Positions 7,581-19,545 are shown, counted from the stretch's first letter. The stretch is 34,092 nucleotides of DNA from Vicingaceae bacterium (GCA_019429185.1 JAHYJH010000020.1:1-34092), one strand, 5' to 3'. Notes: generated from the sequence alone by a model not told the origin. A program made the numbers and translations.

Positions 7581-7655
7581 TGACTTAAATCATTTTTTTA
7601 AACAAGTATATACGTGTAATTTTATCAATGAAATTATTATGAATGATGTATATCA
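7581..7655 (+). promoter_or_regulatory. FNR-like boxes and promoter before the hemerythrin gene
   Basis: TGACTTAAATCA (7581-7592) differs by one base from TGAT-N4-ATCA, and TGATGTATATCA (7644-7655) matches it fully. Between them, TAATTTTA (7617-7624) resembles the -7 box. If that box is used, the first site is centred near -41, the class II activator position, and the second lies in the leader. The same geometry appears before the nar operon. Confidence 0.5.
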
Positions 7656-7685
7656 TAATATCATTAATTAAACAACAACTATATA

Positions 7686-8354
7686 ATGAAAATAATTGAT
7701 AAAGAAACTGGCAGAAGACTTAATGAAATTGACCCTGTTAAAGGAAATCCAGAAAAAGATATTTCTATCCAAGAAGATGAATTATCGCCAATGGATCCAC
7801 CAGATGCCTATTCATCTTATGCTAAAATTGAACTTGATAACACCGAATTAAATGAAAGTTTGATGCTACTCAAAGAAGAACACGAAGAAGTTATTGTTGT
7901 GTTGGATATTTTTGAAAAAGCACTAAATCAATTTAAGGAATTAAATTATGAGTTAAATGATGAAATAAATGATGGATTTAAAAAATTCTTCGATTTCTTC
8001 GATAATGAATTACTTGTTCATAATAGAAAAGAAGAAAAAACATTGTTTCCAATACTTCAAAAAGCCCTGATAGCCAATAATGAACATGGAACGGGAGAAA
8101 ACCCTGTAACTGCTGTTGATATTATGGAAGACGACCATGTGAAATTTATTCAATTAGGGGCTTTAGTGTTTAATTTTTTAGGTTTAGCTCCACGATTAAG
8201 GGATACCCAATCTAGAATATTTACCTATGATGTAGCTTTTAACAATGCCAAAGAATTAATTGAACTCATTCGTTTACATATTTTCAGAGAAGACAACACG
8301 CTTTTCCCTTTAGCACAAAAATTTATAGCTCCAGAAGATTTTAAATCAATGTGA
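7686..8354 (+). CDS. Hemerythrin HHE-domain protein
   Basis: 222 residues. After a polar N-terminus (1-55) lies a four-helix hemerythrin-like domain. Candidate di-iron ligands are His66 (KEEHEE), His112 with Glu116 (VHNRKEEKTLFP), His151 (EDDHVKF) and His198 with Glu202 (LHIFREDNTLFP). The repeated H-x3-E...LFP pattern is the HHE signature. There is no signal peptide, so it is cytoplasmic. Family members bind O2 or NO, or help repair iron centres; the ScdA-type N-terminal domain of RIC/YtfE is not seen. FNR-like boxes upstream and moaA 55 bases downstream suggest a role in low-oxygen or nitrosative conditions during nitrate respiration. That role is inference. Confidence 0.85.
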   Translation: MKIIDKETGRRLNEIDPVKGNPEKDISIQEDELSPMDPPDAYSSYAKIELDNTELNESLMLLKEEHEEVIVVLDIFEKALNQFKELNYELNDEINDGFKKFFDFFDNELLVHNRKEEKTLFPILQKALIANNEHGTGENPVTAVDIMEDDHVKFIQLGALVFNFLGLAPRLRDTQSRIFTYDVAFNNAKELIELIRLHIFREDNTLFPLAQKFIAPEDFKSM

Positions 8355-8356
8355 TA

Positions 8357-8382
8357 ATGTGTAAATTTGAAAATGTGTGAAT
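8357..8382 (+). repeat. Short direct repeat with possible -7 box before moaA
   Basis: ATGTGTAAATT is followed 5 bases later by ATGTGTGAATT. TAAATTTG at 8362-8369 matches TAnnTTTG but has no TTG at -33, so moaA may be expressed both from here and by read-through from the hemerythrin gene. Confidence 0.35.
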
Positions 8383-8409
8383 TAATAACGCCTAACTACT
8401 TATAAAATC

Positions 8410-9408
8410 ATGACCCCAACAATCACAGACCAATTTGGAAGAAAGCACGATTACCTCAGAATTTCACTTACCGAAAGATGTAATTTGAGATGCGTATATT
8501 GTATGCCAGAAAATGGAATTGAACTTTCAGAAAAAGAAAATTTGATGACGCATGAAGAAGTGATTAGTATCGCAAAAACATTTGTTGAAATGGGTGTGCG
8601 AAAAATAAGATTAACTGGAGGCGAACCACTTATTAAAAAAAATGTCGAAAAAATTATTATTGAACTTACCAAACTTCCTATTAATCTCGGAATAACCACC
8701 AATGGTATTTTACTTGATAACTATTTAGAACTCTTTAAAAAATCGGGAGTTAAAGACATTAACATCAGTTTAGATACCCTTAAAAGAGAAAAATTTAATT
8801 CCATTACAAGAAGAGATTATTTTGATAGAGTAATGAACAACATTAATCTTTACGAAGCCAATGGATTTAATATAAAAATCAATAATGTATTAATTAAAGG
8901 AATGAATGAAGATGAAATGCTTGATTTTATAGAATTTACCAAAAATAAAAATGTTGCCATCCGATTTATTGAGTTTATGCCTTTTAATGGAAATAAATGG
9001 AATACCGAAAAAGTAGTTACACTCAATGAAATTTTAGCTGCTGCTGAAGAAAGATATAGTTCTGAAAATATTATCAAACTAAAAAGCAAGAAAAACGGAA
9101 CAGCTAAAAACTTCCAAATTAAAGGATACAAAGGTTCTTTTGGTGTTATCAGTACTGTTTCCAATCCATTTTGCGATAGTTGCAACAGAATTAGATTAAC
9201 CGCCAACGGACGTATAAAAAACTGCTTATTTTCATCCACCGAAACTAATTTATTAGCTCCTTTAAGAGAAGGAAAAAACATAGCCCCTTATATTTTAGAG
9301 GGAGTTTTTCATAAATTTAAAACCCGAGGAGGAATGACTTCCGATAAAGATTTCTCTGACATTGAAAAAAACTCCAACAACAGAACAATGATAACTATTG
9401 GAGGCTAA
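8410..9408 (+). CDS. moaA: GTP 3',8-cyclase MoaA (molybdenum cofactor biosynthesis)
   Basis: 332 residues, normal length. Radical-SAM cysteines are Cys24, Cys28 and Cys31 (RCNLRCVYC). The second, GTP-binding [4Fe-4S] cluster uses Cys255, Cys258 and Cys272 in the family spacing C-x2-C-x13-C. The chain ends in the required GG. With MoaC the enzyme converts GTP to cyclic pyranopterin monophosphate, the first step of molybdenum cofactor synthesis. No other moa/mo genes are in the window. It follows the hemerythrin gene by 55 bases. Its stop (9406-9408) overlaps the stop of the converging PorP/SprF gene by two bases, leaving no room for a separate terminator. It probably supports NarG, which needs this cofactor. 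Confidence 0.96.
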   Translation: MTPTITDQFGRKHDYLRISLTERCNLRCVYCMPENGIELSEKENLMTHEEVISIAKTFVEMGVRKIRLTGGEPLIKKNVEKIIIELTKLPINLGITTNGILLDNYLELFKKSGVKDINISLDTLKREKFNSITRRDYFDRVMNNINLYEANGFNIKINNVLIKGMNEDEMLDFIEFTKNKNVAIRFIEFMPFNGNKWNTEKVVTLNEILAAAEERYSSENIIKLKSKKNGTAKNFQIKGYKGSFGVISTVSNPFCDSCNRIRLTANGRIKNCLFSSTETNLLAPLREGKNIAPYILEGVFHKFKTRGGMTSDKDFSDIEKNSNNRTMITIGG

Positions 9409-10424
9409 TTAAATCGAGCTACATTTTGAAACGGATTTACTCCTTTTTTACCAGTAACAATTAACGAAAATTCGTAAGCCCCCCTGCCACTATTATAGCT
9501 TGATAAAGATGAAGTTGTAGCATCATAACTCATTCTAAAAGTTATATTATCTTTTCTAAATCCTAAATTCATTATAAAAGCATCATCCCAACGGTAAGCT
9601 AGTCCATAAATAATATCATTCTTATCTTTTATTTTGTAAGTACCTAAAAAGCCCATATTAAGTTCTGTTGCTTTTGCTTGATACATATACAAGATATTAG
9701 GTGCAAGTGTAACCTTTTCACTCACAATAAATTTTGAACCAACATTAAAATTAAAACGCATAGGAAGATTACTTGATGTAGAAGTAATTGACTCATTTGG
9801 GCGAGTGATATGGTAAATAGAAAAGCCCACAAAAGGTTGATACCATTCTCCTTTCTCATTATAACTATAAAATATTCCAATATTTGCATCGAAATTAAGT
9901 TTACTGTTACTATTATATGCCTCGCCACTTGACATATTTTCATCTAAGGTATTTGTAGCAGTATTTAACTGACTTTCGAAAAGATAGCTATCTGGTTTTA
10001 CCGATTTATTTAATAACCCCATTTGTAAACCCGCTGTTAAAGTATGTGGAGATTGTGCATCTTCAATAATAAAATAAGAACCTGAAAGTAAAAAATTAAA
10101 TGAATTAAACCCTCCAATTCCAGAACGGTTGTTTAATAATAAAGCTCCCATTCCAAATCGATTGTGCCTCATGTCAAATCCTAACGAATATGTTTTAAAA
10201 GGTTTTATTCCTAATGAATTCCATTGCGAACGGTGGGTTAAAAAAGCTTTATAATCTACTTCATCATTTTTATCATACACAGCTGTTAATGCCGGATTAT
10301 AATACAATGTTAGCACATCAAATTGTGATACATGAAAATCTTGAGCGTACAAATTTGAGGTTTGAAGTTTGAAGTTCAAAATTAGCATTACAGCTATGAT
10401 TAATATTTTAGTTATTTTTTTCAT
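9405..10424 (-). CDS. PorP/SprF family outer-membrane protein (second copy)
   Basis: 339 residues. The signal peptide (1-28) ends YAQ. DFHVSQFDVLTLYYNPALTAVY is the typical PorP/SprF opening, and the end ARFN follows regular beta-strand-like segments. It lies 124 bases after the giant adhesin gene on the same strand, so it is the probable SprF-like partner for export or anchoring of that adhesin. Odd: between the hydrophobic core and cleavage site, the residues NFKLQTSNL are encoded by a simple repeat (10351-10384, units of TTTGAAGT) of a kind usually found between genes. The signal peptide may have been lengthened by it. The gap upstream contains a palindromic repeat unit. Confidence 0.85.
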   Translation of the reverse strand: MKKITKILIIAVMLILNFKLQTSNLYAQDFHVSQFDVLTLYYNPALTAVYDKNDEVDYKAFLTHRSQWNSLGIKPFKTYSLGFDMRHNRFGMGALLLNNRSGIGGFNSFNFLLSGSYFIIEDAQSPHTLTAGLQMGLLNKSVKPDSYLFESQLNTATNTLDENMSSGEAYNSNSKLNFDANIGIFYSYNEKGEWYQPFVGFSIYHITRPNESITSTSSNLPMRFNFNVGSKFIVSEKVTLAPNILYMYQAKATELNMGFLGTYKIKDKNDIIYGLAYRWDDAFIMNLGFRKDNITFRMSYDATTSSLSSYNSGRGAYEFSLIVTGKKGVNPFQNVARFN

Positions 10425-10484
10425 GTGTTGTGAGTTAATTTTTATGTTAATTATTCTTCCCTCTTTCAGTCTTTTTCACTCCTC

Positions 10485-10546
10485 TACGTAGCCCCTCCAT
10501 CGGAGGGAGCCTGTCCCGAACTAGATTCGGGATTGGGGAGGCTTTT
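10485..10546. repeat. GC-rich palindromic repeat unit after the adhesin stop
   Basis: Read on the minus strand it starts AAAAGCCTCCCCAATCCC, 2 bases after the adhesin stop codon, contains TCCCGAA/TTCGGGA (10514-10532) and CCCTCC/GGAGGG (10493-10507), and ends GGGGCTACGTAGAGG. Apart from the inner TTCGGGA hairpin this closely matches the unit after narC (21521-21560), in the same orientation relative to the upstream gene. It may form an mRNA hairpin between adhesin and PorP/SprF genes. Confidence 0.65.
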
Positions 10547-10548
10547 CC

Positions 10549-13500
10549 TTATCTAATTATGGCTATTTCGCCTTGTAATGTAACTTTTTCATCTGCAATG
10601 GTTACACCGGTAAACACATATACATAAGATCCTGAAGGTTGACTACTTCCTTTAAAAGAACCATCCCAACCATCTGCCTGGTCATCAGATATAAATATTT
10701 CTTGTCCCCACTCATTGTAAACCGTTAATTGATACGATTTAAAAGGACCTCCTAATATGCTGAACACATCATTTATTCCGTCTCCATTTGGTGAAAATGC
10801 TGTAGGAACAACTACGGGTTTCACATCATCTCCAATAATTTCAAAGTCATACGTTATAGTATCAACACAACCCGCTGCATTGGTCGCAATCAAAGTAACT
10901 GTAAACAATCCATTTGCTCCATAACTATAACTTGGGTTGGAAAGTATTGAGGTATCCCCATTATTCCCAAAATCCCAAAAATAGGTTGTTGCATTTTGAC
11001 TTTGATTCATAAAATCAATAACCTGATTAATGTTAAACTGACCTCCCTGAGGTGTAAAATCAGCAATAGGAAGTGGACTAATTGTTAATGTTATGGTATC
11101 GGTAACTGCATCACACAAGCCATTGTTGGTAGTTGTTAATGCTATCATTACTGTTCCATTAACTATATCTCCCGCTGATGGAATATACTGAGCATTCAAT
11201 GTAAAATTATCTGGAACAAAAGTTCCTGTTCCATCGGTTGTCCATTCTCCACCACCCGCATTAGTAATACCTCCATTTAATGATACATTTTCTCCTTCAC
11301 AAATCGTGATATTATTTCCGGCATCTGCAATTGGTGCAGGATCAATGGTAATAACAATGGTATCAGCGGCAGGAACACAAGAATTAATCGCTTCTAAAAC
11401 TAAAACAATAAAACCATTAGAAATATCTGAAGAATCTATCTGATAACTTGCATTCAAATCATTTGCTGATGGAGTAAACATTCCATTTCCAGAGCTAGAC
11501 CATACTCCTGCTCCAGTACCTCCGAACACTTGTCCATTAAGTTGGATAGAGTCATTGTTTGCACAAATAGTAGTATCGTTTCCTGCAAAAACAGTTGCTG
11601 GAGAAGAAAGGAATACTTCAACAGTATCATAAACAGCTAAACATCCTCCATTATTGGTGCTTTCAAGAATTAAGATTACACTACCATTAATTGAATCTTG
11701 TTGACTAAATGTATAAGATGCATTGAGTGTTAAACTATCTGGAGAGAATGTTCCTGTTCCCATAGTAGTCCAAGCTCCAGTTGATGAACCACCAGTAACA
11801 GAACCATTTAAAGTTGTTGTTAATGTGCCATTACAAATTAAAATATCCGAACCAGCATCTACTACAGGTGCTGGAGTTATGGTAATAACAATAGAGTCTA
11901 TAGCAGCACTACAAAATCCATTTTGGGTAGTAGTTAAATAAATAGTTACAGAGCCATTAGCAATATCATTTGTACCTGCATTATAGGTAACATTTGCACT
12001 TATAGTATCAGGAGTAAATGTGCCATCTCCAGAGGTTGACCAAACCATTCCTCCTGCATCGGCTATACTTCCTGATAAATCAACTTGTGCATTATTTGCA
12101 CATACTGAAGTATCTACTCCTGCATCTGCAAAAGGAGCAGGTAAAATTTCAATAGTGTCTGTATATGTTGCTGCTGCACAACCTCCAGAAGCTACTATAT
12201 CATTAGTTACGGCATAAACACCTGGAGAACTTGCTGATAGGTTGATTTGACCTGTGCTTGTATTTATGAAAACCAAACCTGCTGGTAAGGCACTAAATAC
12301 TCCTGCACTCGACCCAGGTGAAAATGTTGGTGTTGGATTACTTCCTGATGTACAAAAAGGATCATTGTATGAGAAAGTTGCATCAGGTGCATTAGTAATA
12401 GTAACTGTAAATGTTGCACTATCAGAACACACTCCATCTGTAGTAAAAATAACCGTATAAGTTCCCAATGTTGTTAACGCAACATCTATTTCACCTGTTA
12501 GTGAATCAACAAACACAAGCCCTGATGGTGTTGCACTAAAAGAACCTGTTGATCCGCCTGTAATTACTGGTATTGCATTTCCTCCACTCACACAAAAAGT
12601 AGCTGATGAATAACTAAAAGAAGGATCGTCTAATGGCGTAACTGTAACTGTTACTGGTGTTCTGGTTGAACTTGTACATCCATTAACAGTAGTTTGCACA
12701 TAATAAGTTGTAGTAGTACTTAAAACAGGTGTGGTAAAACTAGCTCCAGTATTTAATAATGTGCCGCCACTTGAAGCACTATACCACTCATACGTTCCTC
12801 CTGGAGCTGTTGCTATTAATGTAGTAGAAGTTCCTTCACAAATAGTATCATTGTTTGCTGTTGGAGCTGCTGGTATAGGATTAATAGTAATTACAACTGT
12901 ATCACTAACAGCAGAACAGGGTCCTGCTGGGTCATCAGTAGTTAAAATTAATGTTACAACAGTTTCAGATGGATCAGGGGTATATGTTGCCGTAGGTGTT
13001 GAATTATTGGGCGAAAATGTCCCTAAGCCTCCACTCCATGTTCCCGATGAAGCTGTTCCTCCTATTGATCCTGAAAGTGGTGCGTTATCTCCAAAACAAA
13101 TACTCATATCAGCACCAGCATTAACTGTAGGGGCTATATCAATGGTAAAAGTTGTAGAGTGAGTTGCCGAAGCACATCCTCCTGCAGCTGCAATAAAATT
13201 AGTAACTGTATATGTTCCCGGTGTAGATGTTGTTATATCAATTTCTCCTGTAGCAGTATTTACAAATACAAGCCCTGTTGGAGATGCACTAAATACACCT
13301 GCACTTGCCCCTGGTGTAAATGAAGGAAATTCATTTGAAGCACCCTGACAAACTGGAGTTGTATAAGAAAAGGTAGCATCAAATCCATTCGTTATAGTTA
13401 TATTAACCGAATCTGTTGTAGGACAAGTTCCATTAGTTGTAAAACTTACCGTATATGTTCCCAATGCACTTGCTCCCAAATTAATTTCTCCAGTAGCTGA

Positions 13501-16500
13501 ATTTACAAAAACTAAACCTGCTGGTGTTGCTGAAAAAGCTCCTGTAGATCCTCCAGTAATGTTAGGAACAGGGTTTGTTCCAGTAGCACAATAAGTTCCA
13601 GATGAATAAGTAAATGATGGGTCGTCTTGATTAAAAGTAATTATTACCGTATCTGATGCTGCTGTACAAACTCCTCCTGGACTATTTGTAGTGAGTATTA
13701 AAGACAATGAGCCTGCTAAATATTCTCCAGCTGTTGGGGTATATGTAGCATTAACCGTAGTATTATTTGGATTAAAAGTACCTGCACCACCAGACCAACT
13801 TGCACTAGTAGCAATTCCTCCAAAAGAACCATTTAATGAAACCAAATCACCTACGCAAATAGTAGTATCATTACCTGCATTTACTATTGCTGCCTCTTCT
13901 ATTACAACTGTAGTTGAGTGTGAAGCTGATGCACACCCTCCTGATGCAGCTATAAAATTAGTTATCGTATAAGTTCCAAATGCACTAGTTAATAAATCAA
14001 TTTCACCTGTGCTTGTATTTACAAAATTTAAACCCACAGGTGTTGCACTAAACACTCCTGCACTTGATCCAACAGGGAAATTAGGCAACGGATTTGTTAT
14101 AAACTGACAAAAAGGATCATTATATGAGAATGTTGCATCTGGTGCGGTAGTAATAGTTACCGATACAGATGAGGACATTGGGCAAGTTCCATTAGTAGTA
14201 TAAGTAACTGTATAAGTTCCTAAAGTGCTAGAAGACACTGTAATTTCTCCTGTACTTGGATTTATTGTTAACCCTGAAGGAGTTGAAGAAAAAGTTCCTC
14301 CAGGTGTTCCTGTAATAGTTGGAGTAGGATTTGTTCCTGTGATACAAAATGTACCTGATGAATAAGAAAAAGAAGGATCATCATTTGGAATAACTGTAAC
14401 TGTTACTGAAGTTCTTGGACTAGTACAACCTCCAACTGTTGTTTGTACATAATAAGTAGTTGTAGTTATTAAAATAGGTGTTGTGTATGAAGCTCCTGTA
14501 TTTAATAATGTTCCACCGGTAGGTGCATTATACCATCTGTAAGTTGGTCCAGGTGCAGTGGCTGTTAATGTTGCTGTATTTCCCTCACAAATGGTAACTC
14601 CATTTACTGTCGGAGCTGCTGGTATTGGGTTTACAGTAACTGTAACAGTAGTCATAGCACTTGTACATCCATTTACCGTTGTTTGCACATAATAAGAAGT
14701 TGTAGCTGTTAATACTGGTGTTGTATAAGTAGCTCCTGTATTTACAAGATTTCCTCCTGTAGGTGCATCATACCATTCATAAGTTCCTCCGGGAGAAGTA
14801 GCTGTTAATGTTGCTGTATTTCCATCACAAATAGTGGCATTACCTACAATTGGAGCCGTAGGTATAGGATTTACAACTACAATTACCATAGTTCTAACAC
14901 TTGGACAACCTAAAATGGTTGTTTGAACATAAAAAGTATCGCTAACTGTTAAAGCTATAGTAGTATAACTAGCCCCTGTAAATAATAATGTTCCTCCAAC
15001 AGCAGCATCATACCATTCATACGTTCCACCTGGAGCTGTAGCAAAAAGTGTAGTCGTTTCTCCTGCACAAATAGTATCTCCACTTACAGTAGGAGCAACA
15101 GGAGTTGGGTTAACGGTTACGGTTACTGTAGTTCTTGGTCCCGCACATCCATTTACCGTTGTTTGAACATAATAAGATGTTGTTGTAGTTAATATTGGTG
15201 TTGTAAAAGTAGCTCCTGTATTTACAAGATTTCCACCTGTAGGAGCATCATACCATTCATACGTTCCTCCAGGTGCTGTGGCTGTTAAAATTGTAGAACT
15301 ACCTTCACAAATAGTAGTATCATTTACAGTTGGAGCAGCTGGTAAAGGAATAATATTAATCGAAACAGTATCTACAACTGCAGCACATACATTTGCAGGA
15401 TTATCTGTGGTTAAAATTAATGTAACTATTCCTGCCGATTGCTCTGCTGCACTTGGAGTATATGTAGCATTTAATGTGTTAGCATTTGGAGCATAAGTCC
15501 CTGTACCTCCACTCCAAGTTGCAGTTGTTGCACTACCTCCAATAGTTCCATTTAAACTTAATGTTGCTCCCGAACATATATCACTATAAGTTCCAGCATT
15601 CACTATTGCAGCTTCATCTATAGTAATTGTAAAAGTAGCTGATGCTGAAGCACACCCTCCTGCTGCTGCAATAAAATTAGTTATCGTATATGTTCCAAAT
15701 GCACTAGTTGATAAATCAATTTCCCCGGTACTTGTATTTACAAATACTAACCCTACCGGAGTAGCACTAAACACCCCTGCACTTGCTCCTAGTGGGAATG
15801 AAGGTAATTCATTAGCCCCACTTTGGCATATTGGTGTATTATATGAAAAAGTTGCATCAGGAGCGTTAGTTATAGTAACACTAACTGAACTACTATCAGG
15901 ACAAGGTCCGTTTGTTGTAAAAGTAATGGTGTAAGTGTTTAATGCACTTGCCGACACATCAATAGTTCCTGTTGATGAATTAATAACTAAGCCAACTGGA
16001 GAGGAAGTAAATGTACCTCCAAAACTTCCATTTATAGTTGGTGTAGGATCTGTTCCTGTAATACAATACGTACCTGAAGAATAATTAAATGAAGCGTCAT
16101 CAGTTGGAGTAACGGTAACAATTACTGCTGTTCTTGGTCCAGAGCAACCATTAATGGTTGTTTGAACATAAAATGTATCTGTAGTAGTTAAAATGGGTGT
16201 GGTATAAGTAGCTCCTGTAAACAACAATGTTCCTCCTGTTAGTGCATTATACCATTCATACGTTCCTCCAGGAGCTGTAGCTGTTAAACTTGTTGAGTTG
16301 CCCTCACATATAGTTACACCATTAGTAGTAGGTGCCGCTGGTGTGAGATTTACAGTAACTGTTACGGCTGTTCTTGGCCCCGTACATCCAGAAACGGTAG
16401 TTTGTACATAGTAAGTAGTTGTAGCGACTAAAACTGGAGTAGTATAACTTGCTCCTGTAAATAATAAAGTTCCACCACTTGCTGCATTATACCATTGATA

Positions 16501-19500
16501 TGTACCCCCAGGAGCCGTTGCTGTTAAAGTAGCTGTATTTCCTGAACAAATTGTTGTGTCAGATACCGTTGGTGCTACAGGTGCTATGTTTACGGTAATT
16601 GTTCCTGTAGCATTCACTATTCCACAACCACCTGTTAAAGGTATGCTATAATTAAATGTTCCTGCTACTGTTGGTGTTCCACTTATCGTAATGGTGTTTC
16701 CTGCCCAAGTCGCGGTAACTCCTGTTGGTAATCCTGATGCTGCTCCTATACCTGTTGCTCCTGTAGTGGTGTGGGTTATGGGTGTTATCGCTACATTGAT
16801 ACACACTGTTGGCGATGATGATGCAACAGATACCGTGTTGTTTGGTGTTACGGTAATTGTTCCTGTAGCATTCACTGTTCCACAACCACCTGTTAAAGGT
16901 ATGCTATAATTAAATGTCCCTGCTACTGTTGGTGTTCCGCTTATTGTAATAGTGTTTCCTGCCCAAGTTGCGGTAACTCCTGCTGGTAATCCTGATGCTG
17001 CTCCTATACCTGTTGCTCCTGTAGTGGTATGGGTTATGGGCGTTATCGCTACATTGATACACACTATTGGTGATGATGATGCAACAGATACCGTGTTGTT
17101 TGGTGTTACGGTAATTGTTCCTGTAGCATTCACTGCTCCACAACCACCTGTTAAAGGTATGCTATAATTAAATGTGCCAAGTACTGTTGGTGTTCCGCTT
17201 ATCGTAATGGAATTTCCTGCCCAAGTTGCGATAACTCCTGTTGGTAATCCTGATGCTGCTCCTATACCTGTTGCTCCTGTAGTGGTGTGGGTTATGGGTG
17301 TTATTGCTACATTGATACACACTGTTGGTGTAGATGATGGTGCTGAAGCTGTATTAGGTGTGATTACTGTTATAGTTCCCGTAGCATTTACTGTTCCACA
17401 ACCACCTGTTAAAGGTATGCTATAATTAAATGTACCAAGTACTGTTGGCGTTCCACTTATTGTAATGGTGTTTCCTGCCCAAGTCGCGGTAACTCCTGCT
17501 GGTAATCCTGATGCTACTCCTATACCTGTTGCTCCTGTGGTGGTATGGGTTATGGGCGTTATTGCTGTATTAATACACACTGTTGGTGTAGATGATGGTG
17601 CTGAAACTGTATTAGGTGTGATTACTGTTATAGTTCCCGTAGCATTTACTGTTCCACAACCACCTGTTAAAGGTATGCTATAATTAAATGTACCAAGTAC
17701 TGTTGGCGTTCCACTTATCGTAATGGTGTTTCCTGCCCAAGTCGCGGTAACTCCTGTTGGTAATCCTGATGCTACTCCTATACCTGTTGCTCCTGTGGTG
17801 GTATGGGTTATGGGCGTTATTGCTACATTGACACAGACTGTTGGTGATGATGATGCAACAGATACCGTATTGTTTGGAGTTACGGTAATTGTTCCCGTAG
17901 CATTCACTGTTCCACAACCACCTGTTAAAGGTATGCTATAATTAAATGTCCCTGCTACTGTTGGTGTTCCGCTTATTGTAATAGTGTTTCCTGCCCAAGT
18001 TGCGGTAACTCCTGTTGGTAATCCTGATGCTACTCCTATACCTGTTGCTCCTGTAGTGGTGTGGGTTATGGGTGTTATCGCTACATTGATACACACTGTT
18101 GGCGATGATGATGCAACAGATACCGTGTTGTTTGGTGTTACGGTAATTGTTCCTGTAGCATTCACTGTTCCACAACCACCTGTTAAAGGTATGCTATAAT
18201 TAAATGTCCCTGCTACTGTTGGTGTTCCGCTTATCGTAATGGTGTTTACTGCCCAAGTTGCGGTAACTCCTGCTGGTAATCCTGATGCTGCTCCTATACC
18301 TGTTGCTCCTGTGGTAGTATGGGTTATGGGCGTTATCGCTACATTGATACACACTGTTGGTGATGATGATGCAACAGATACCGTGTTGTTTGGTGTTACG
18401 GTAACAGTAACTGCAGTTCTTGAACTTGTACAACCAGATACTGTGGTTTGTACATAATAAGTAGTTGTTGCAACTAAAACTGGAGTAGTATAACTTGATC
18501 CAGTAAATAATAAAGTTCCACCACTTGCTGCATTATACCATTCGTAAGTACCACCTGGAGCTGTGGCAGTTATTGTTGCTGTTGTTCCAGTACAAATAGT
18601 AGTTCCACTAGCTGTTGGAGCCGCAGGTAATGGTGCCGACCCAACAACTATCGTGTCTGACGCTGCAGGGCAATTAGTACTATCAGTAACCGAAACTATA
18701 TATGTTCCTGGTACACTGATACTAATAGCACTCGTTATTTGTCCTCCCGGACTCCATAAATAACTATAAGGTGCACTTCCTCCTGTTATATTTGCTGTGA
18801 GTGTAATTGGATTACCTGAACAAATAGTTGCTACGGCAGGATCAATAGCAACCTCCAAACCAGGTACTAAATTTACTCTGACAGTATCACAAGAAGTTCC
18901 CGAAGCACAACCTGTTGGTATACCACATACCTGATAATCAATAAATGCGGGATACCCTACTTGTGGAGTAACATAAGTAGTATCACAAGCTGAAGTACAA
19001 TTCAAATAAGAATTATATGTTCCAGCAGCACCTGGTGCTATTGAATTCCATGTTATTGATGATTGAACCAAACCTTCTACATACAATTCTCCAACACAAT
19101 TTGAATTGATGGTAATATCTGGAGCGGCTGAAAAAGTTCTTGATGAAGATATAGTATATGTAGGAGAGTCTCCTCCACTTTTACAAAAAACAATACAAAA
19201 ACTGGTCATTCCAGTTACACAAAGTGGAGTTCCTAAAGATGTAGGTAGTCCACAATTTACCTGATAAAAAGCTCCACCTGGAGGTGCAGGGTTTGCAACA
19301 TTAAAACTTACTTCATTTGCCCCTGGATTTATAGTAACATCGAATCGAATACAATTAGTACCTGTAGCTCCACAACACAACCCACTTCGGATACTGGTCA
19401 TCGAAAATGTAGTATCAGGATTGGCTGATAAATTAACAGGAACTGTTGTTGGTGATTCACAGGGAGTACATTGTGAATAAACACTTAACCCACTAAATAG

Positions 19501-19545
19501 TCCTAAAAAAATTAGAAAACTAGCAACGATGTATTTTTTAACCAT
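10549..19545 (-). CDS. Giant Ig-like surface adhesin with T9SS type B C-terminal domain (SprB-like)
   Basis: 2998 residues. Signal peptide 1-25. Residues 384-985 are seven tandem 86-residue repeats with two Cys each, resembling putative Ig (He_PIG) domains ([11 protein letters not shown]...[12 protein letters not shown]). Around and after them are eight ~80-residue Ig-like units with [11 protein letters not shown] and YYVQTTV signatures, then four pairs of units starting PSFSYSSGT and DATFSYN, then Cys-containing repeats with DTTIC/LNG motifs. A PKD domain lies at about 2828-2905 and the CHU_C domain at about 2913-2998 ([13 protein letters not shown], ending IAIIR). It should be exported by T9SS and displayed on the surface for adhesion or gliding. 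A PorP/SprF gene follows, as sprF follows sprB. No catalytic domain is recognised. Confidence 0.9.
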   Translation of the reverse strand: MVKKYIVASFLIFLGLFSGLSVYSQCTPCESPTTVPVNLSANPDTTFSMTSIRSGLCCGATGTNCIRFDVTINPGANEVSFNVANPAPPGGAFYQVNCGLPTSLGTPLCVTGMTSFCIVFCKSGGDSPTYTISSSRTFSAAPDITINSNCVGELYVEGLVQSSITWNSIAPGAAGTYNSYLNCTSACDTTYVTPQVGYPAFIDYQVCGIPTGCASGTSCDTVRVNLVPGLEVAIDPAVATICSGNPITLTANITGGSAPYSYLWSPGGQITSAISISVPGTYIVSVTDSTNCPAASDTIVVGSAPLPAAPTASGTTICTGTTATITATAPGGTYEWYNAASGGTLLFTGSSYTTPVLVATTTYYVQTTVSGCTSSRTAVTVTVTPNNTVSVASSSPTVCINVAITPITHTTTGATGIGAASGLPAGVTATWAVNTITISGTPTVAGTFNYSIPLTGGCGTVNATGTITVTPNNTVSVASSSPTVCINVAITPITHTTTGATGIGVASGLPTGVTATWAGNTITISGTPTVAGTFNYSIPLTGGCGTVNATGTITVTPNNTVSVASSSPTVCVNVAITPITHTTTGATGIGVASGLPTGVTATWAGNTITISGTPTVLGTFNYSIPLTGGCGTVNATGTITVITPNTVSAPSSTPTVCINTAITPITHTTTGATGIGVASGLPAGVTATWAGNTITISGTPTVLGTFNYSIPLTGGCGTVNATGTITVITPNTASAPSSTPTVCINVAITPITHTTTGATGIGAASGLPTGVIATWAGNSITISGTPTVLGTFNYSIPLTGGCGAVNATGTITVTPNNTVSVASSSPIVCINVAITPITHTTTGATGIGAASGLPAGVTATWAGNTITISGTPTVAGTFNYSIPLTGGCGTVNATGTITVTPNNTVSVASSSPTVCINVAITPITHTTTGATGIGAASGLPTGVTATWAGNTITISGTPTVAGTFNYSIPLTGGCGIVNATGTITVNIAPVAPTVSDTTICSGNTATLTATAPGGTYQWYNAASGGTLLFTGASYTTPVLVATTTYYVQTTVSGCTGPRTAVTVTVNLTPAAPTTNGVTICEGNSTSLTATAPGGTYEWYNALTGGTLLFTGATYTTPILTTTDTFYVQTTINGCSGPRTAVIVTVTPTDDASFNYSSGTYCITGTDPTPTINGSFGGTFTSSPVGLVINSSTGTIDVSASALNTYTITFTTNGPCPDSSSVSVTITNAPDATFSYNTPICQSGANELPSFPLGASAGVFSATPVGLVFVNTSTGEIDLSTSAFGTYTITNFIAAAGGCASASATFTITIDEAAIVNAGTYSDICSGATLSLNGTIGGSATTATWSGGTGTYAPNANTLNATYTPSAAEQSAGIVTLILTTDNPANVCAAVVDTVSINIIPLPAAPTVNDTTICEGSSTILTATAPGGTYEWYDAPTGGNLVNTGATFTTPILTTTTSYYVQTTVNGCAGPRTTVTVTVNPTPVAPTVSGDTICAGETTTLFATAPGGTYEWYDAAVGGTLLFTGASYTTIALTVSDTFYVQTTILGCPSVRTMVIVVVNPIPTAPIVGNATICDGNTATLTATSPGGTYEWYDAPTGGNLVNTGATYTTPVLTATTSYYVQTTVNGCTSAMTTVTVTVNPIPAAPTVNGVTICEGNTATLTATAPGPTYRWYNAPTGGTLLNTGASYTTPILITTTTYYVQTTVGGCTSPRTSVTVTVIPNDDPSFSYSSGTFCITGTNPTPTITGTPGGTFSSTPSGLTINPSTGEITVSSSTLGTYTVTYTTNGTCPMSSSVSVTITTAPDATFSYNDPFCQFITNPLPNFPVGSSAGVFSATPVGLNFVNTSTGEIDLLTSAFGTYTITNFIAASGGCASASHSTTVVIEEAAIVNAGNDTTICVGDLVSLNGSFGGIATSASWSGGAGTFNPNNTTVNATYTPTAGEYLAGSLSLILTTNSPGGVCTAASDTVIITFNQDDPSFTYSSGTYCATGTNPVPNITGGSTGAFSATPAGLVFVNSATGEINLGASALGTYTVSFTTNGTCPTTDSVNITITNGFDATFSYTTPVCQGASNEFPSFTPGASAGVFSASPTGLVFVNTATGEIDITTSTPGTYTVTNFIAAAGGCASATHSTTFTIDIAPTVNAGADMSICFGDNAPLSGSIGGTASSGTWSGGLGTFSPNNSTPTATYTPDPSETVVTLILTTDDPAGPCSAVSDTVVITINPIPAAPTANNDTICEGTSTTLIATAPGGTYEWYSASSGGTLLNTGASFTTPVLSTTTTYYVQTTVNGCTSSTRTPVTVTVTPLDDPSFSYSSATFCVSGGNAIPVITGGSTGSFSATPSGLVFVDSLTGEIDVALTTLGTYTVIFTTDGVCSDSATFTVTITNAPDATFSYNDPFCTSGSNPTPTFSPGSSAGVFSALPAGLVFINTSTGQINLSASSPGVYAVTNDIVASGGCAAATYTDTIEILPAPFADAGVDTSVCANNAQVDLSGSIADAGGMVWSTSGDGTFTPDTISANVTYNAGTNDIANGSVTIYLTTTQNGFCSAAIDSIVITITPAPVVDAGSDILICNGTLTTTLNGSVTGGSSTGAWTTMGTGTFSPDSLTLNASYTFSQQDSINGSVILILESTNNGGCLAVYDTVEVFLSSPATVFAGNDTTICANNDSIQLNGQVFGGTGAGVWSSSGNGMFTPSANDLNASYQIDSSDISNGFIVLVLEAINSCVPAADTIVITIDPAPIADAGNNITICEGENVSLNGGITNAGGGEWTTDGTGTFVPDNFTLNAQYIPSAGDIVNGTVMIALTTTNNGLCDAVTDTITLTISPLPIADFTPQGGQFNINQVIDFMNQSQNATTYFWDFGNNGDTSILSNPSYSYGANGLFTVTLIATNAAGCVDTITYDFEIIGDDVKPVVVPTAFSPNGDGINDVFSILGGPFKSYQLTVYNEWGQEIFISDDQADGWDGSFKGSSQPSGSYVYVFTGVTIADEKVTLQGEIAIIR
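16591..18396 (-). repeat. Seven tandem 258-bp coding repeats in the adhesin gene
   Basis: Seven in-frame copies of exactly 258 bp (86 codons) run from 18396 down to 16591, nearly identical in DNA. Marker changes divide them: copies 1, 2, 6 and 7 have TVAGTF, copies 3-5 have TVLGTF, and copies 4 and 5 also start ITPNT with SAPSST instead of TPNNT with SVASSS. The pattern suggests block duplication or gene conversion. Copy number is likely variable and hard to assemble with short reads. Confidence 0.95.

Noticed and set aside
16591-18396. Regular repeats that might suggest a CRISPR array
   Set aside because: The unit is 258 bp, in frame and without spacers, and codes for Ig-like domains.
11723-18763. 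Many open frames antisense or out of frame to the adhesin gene, several repeated with a 258-bp period
   Set aside because: They follow the repeat period of the real gene, have no starts, signals or family resemblance, and arise from the biased codon composition of the repeats.
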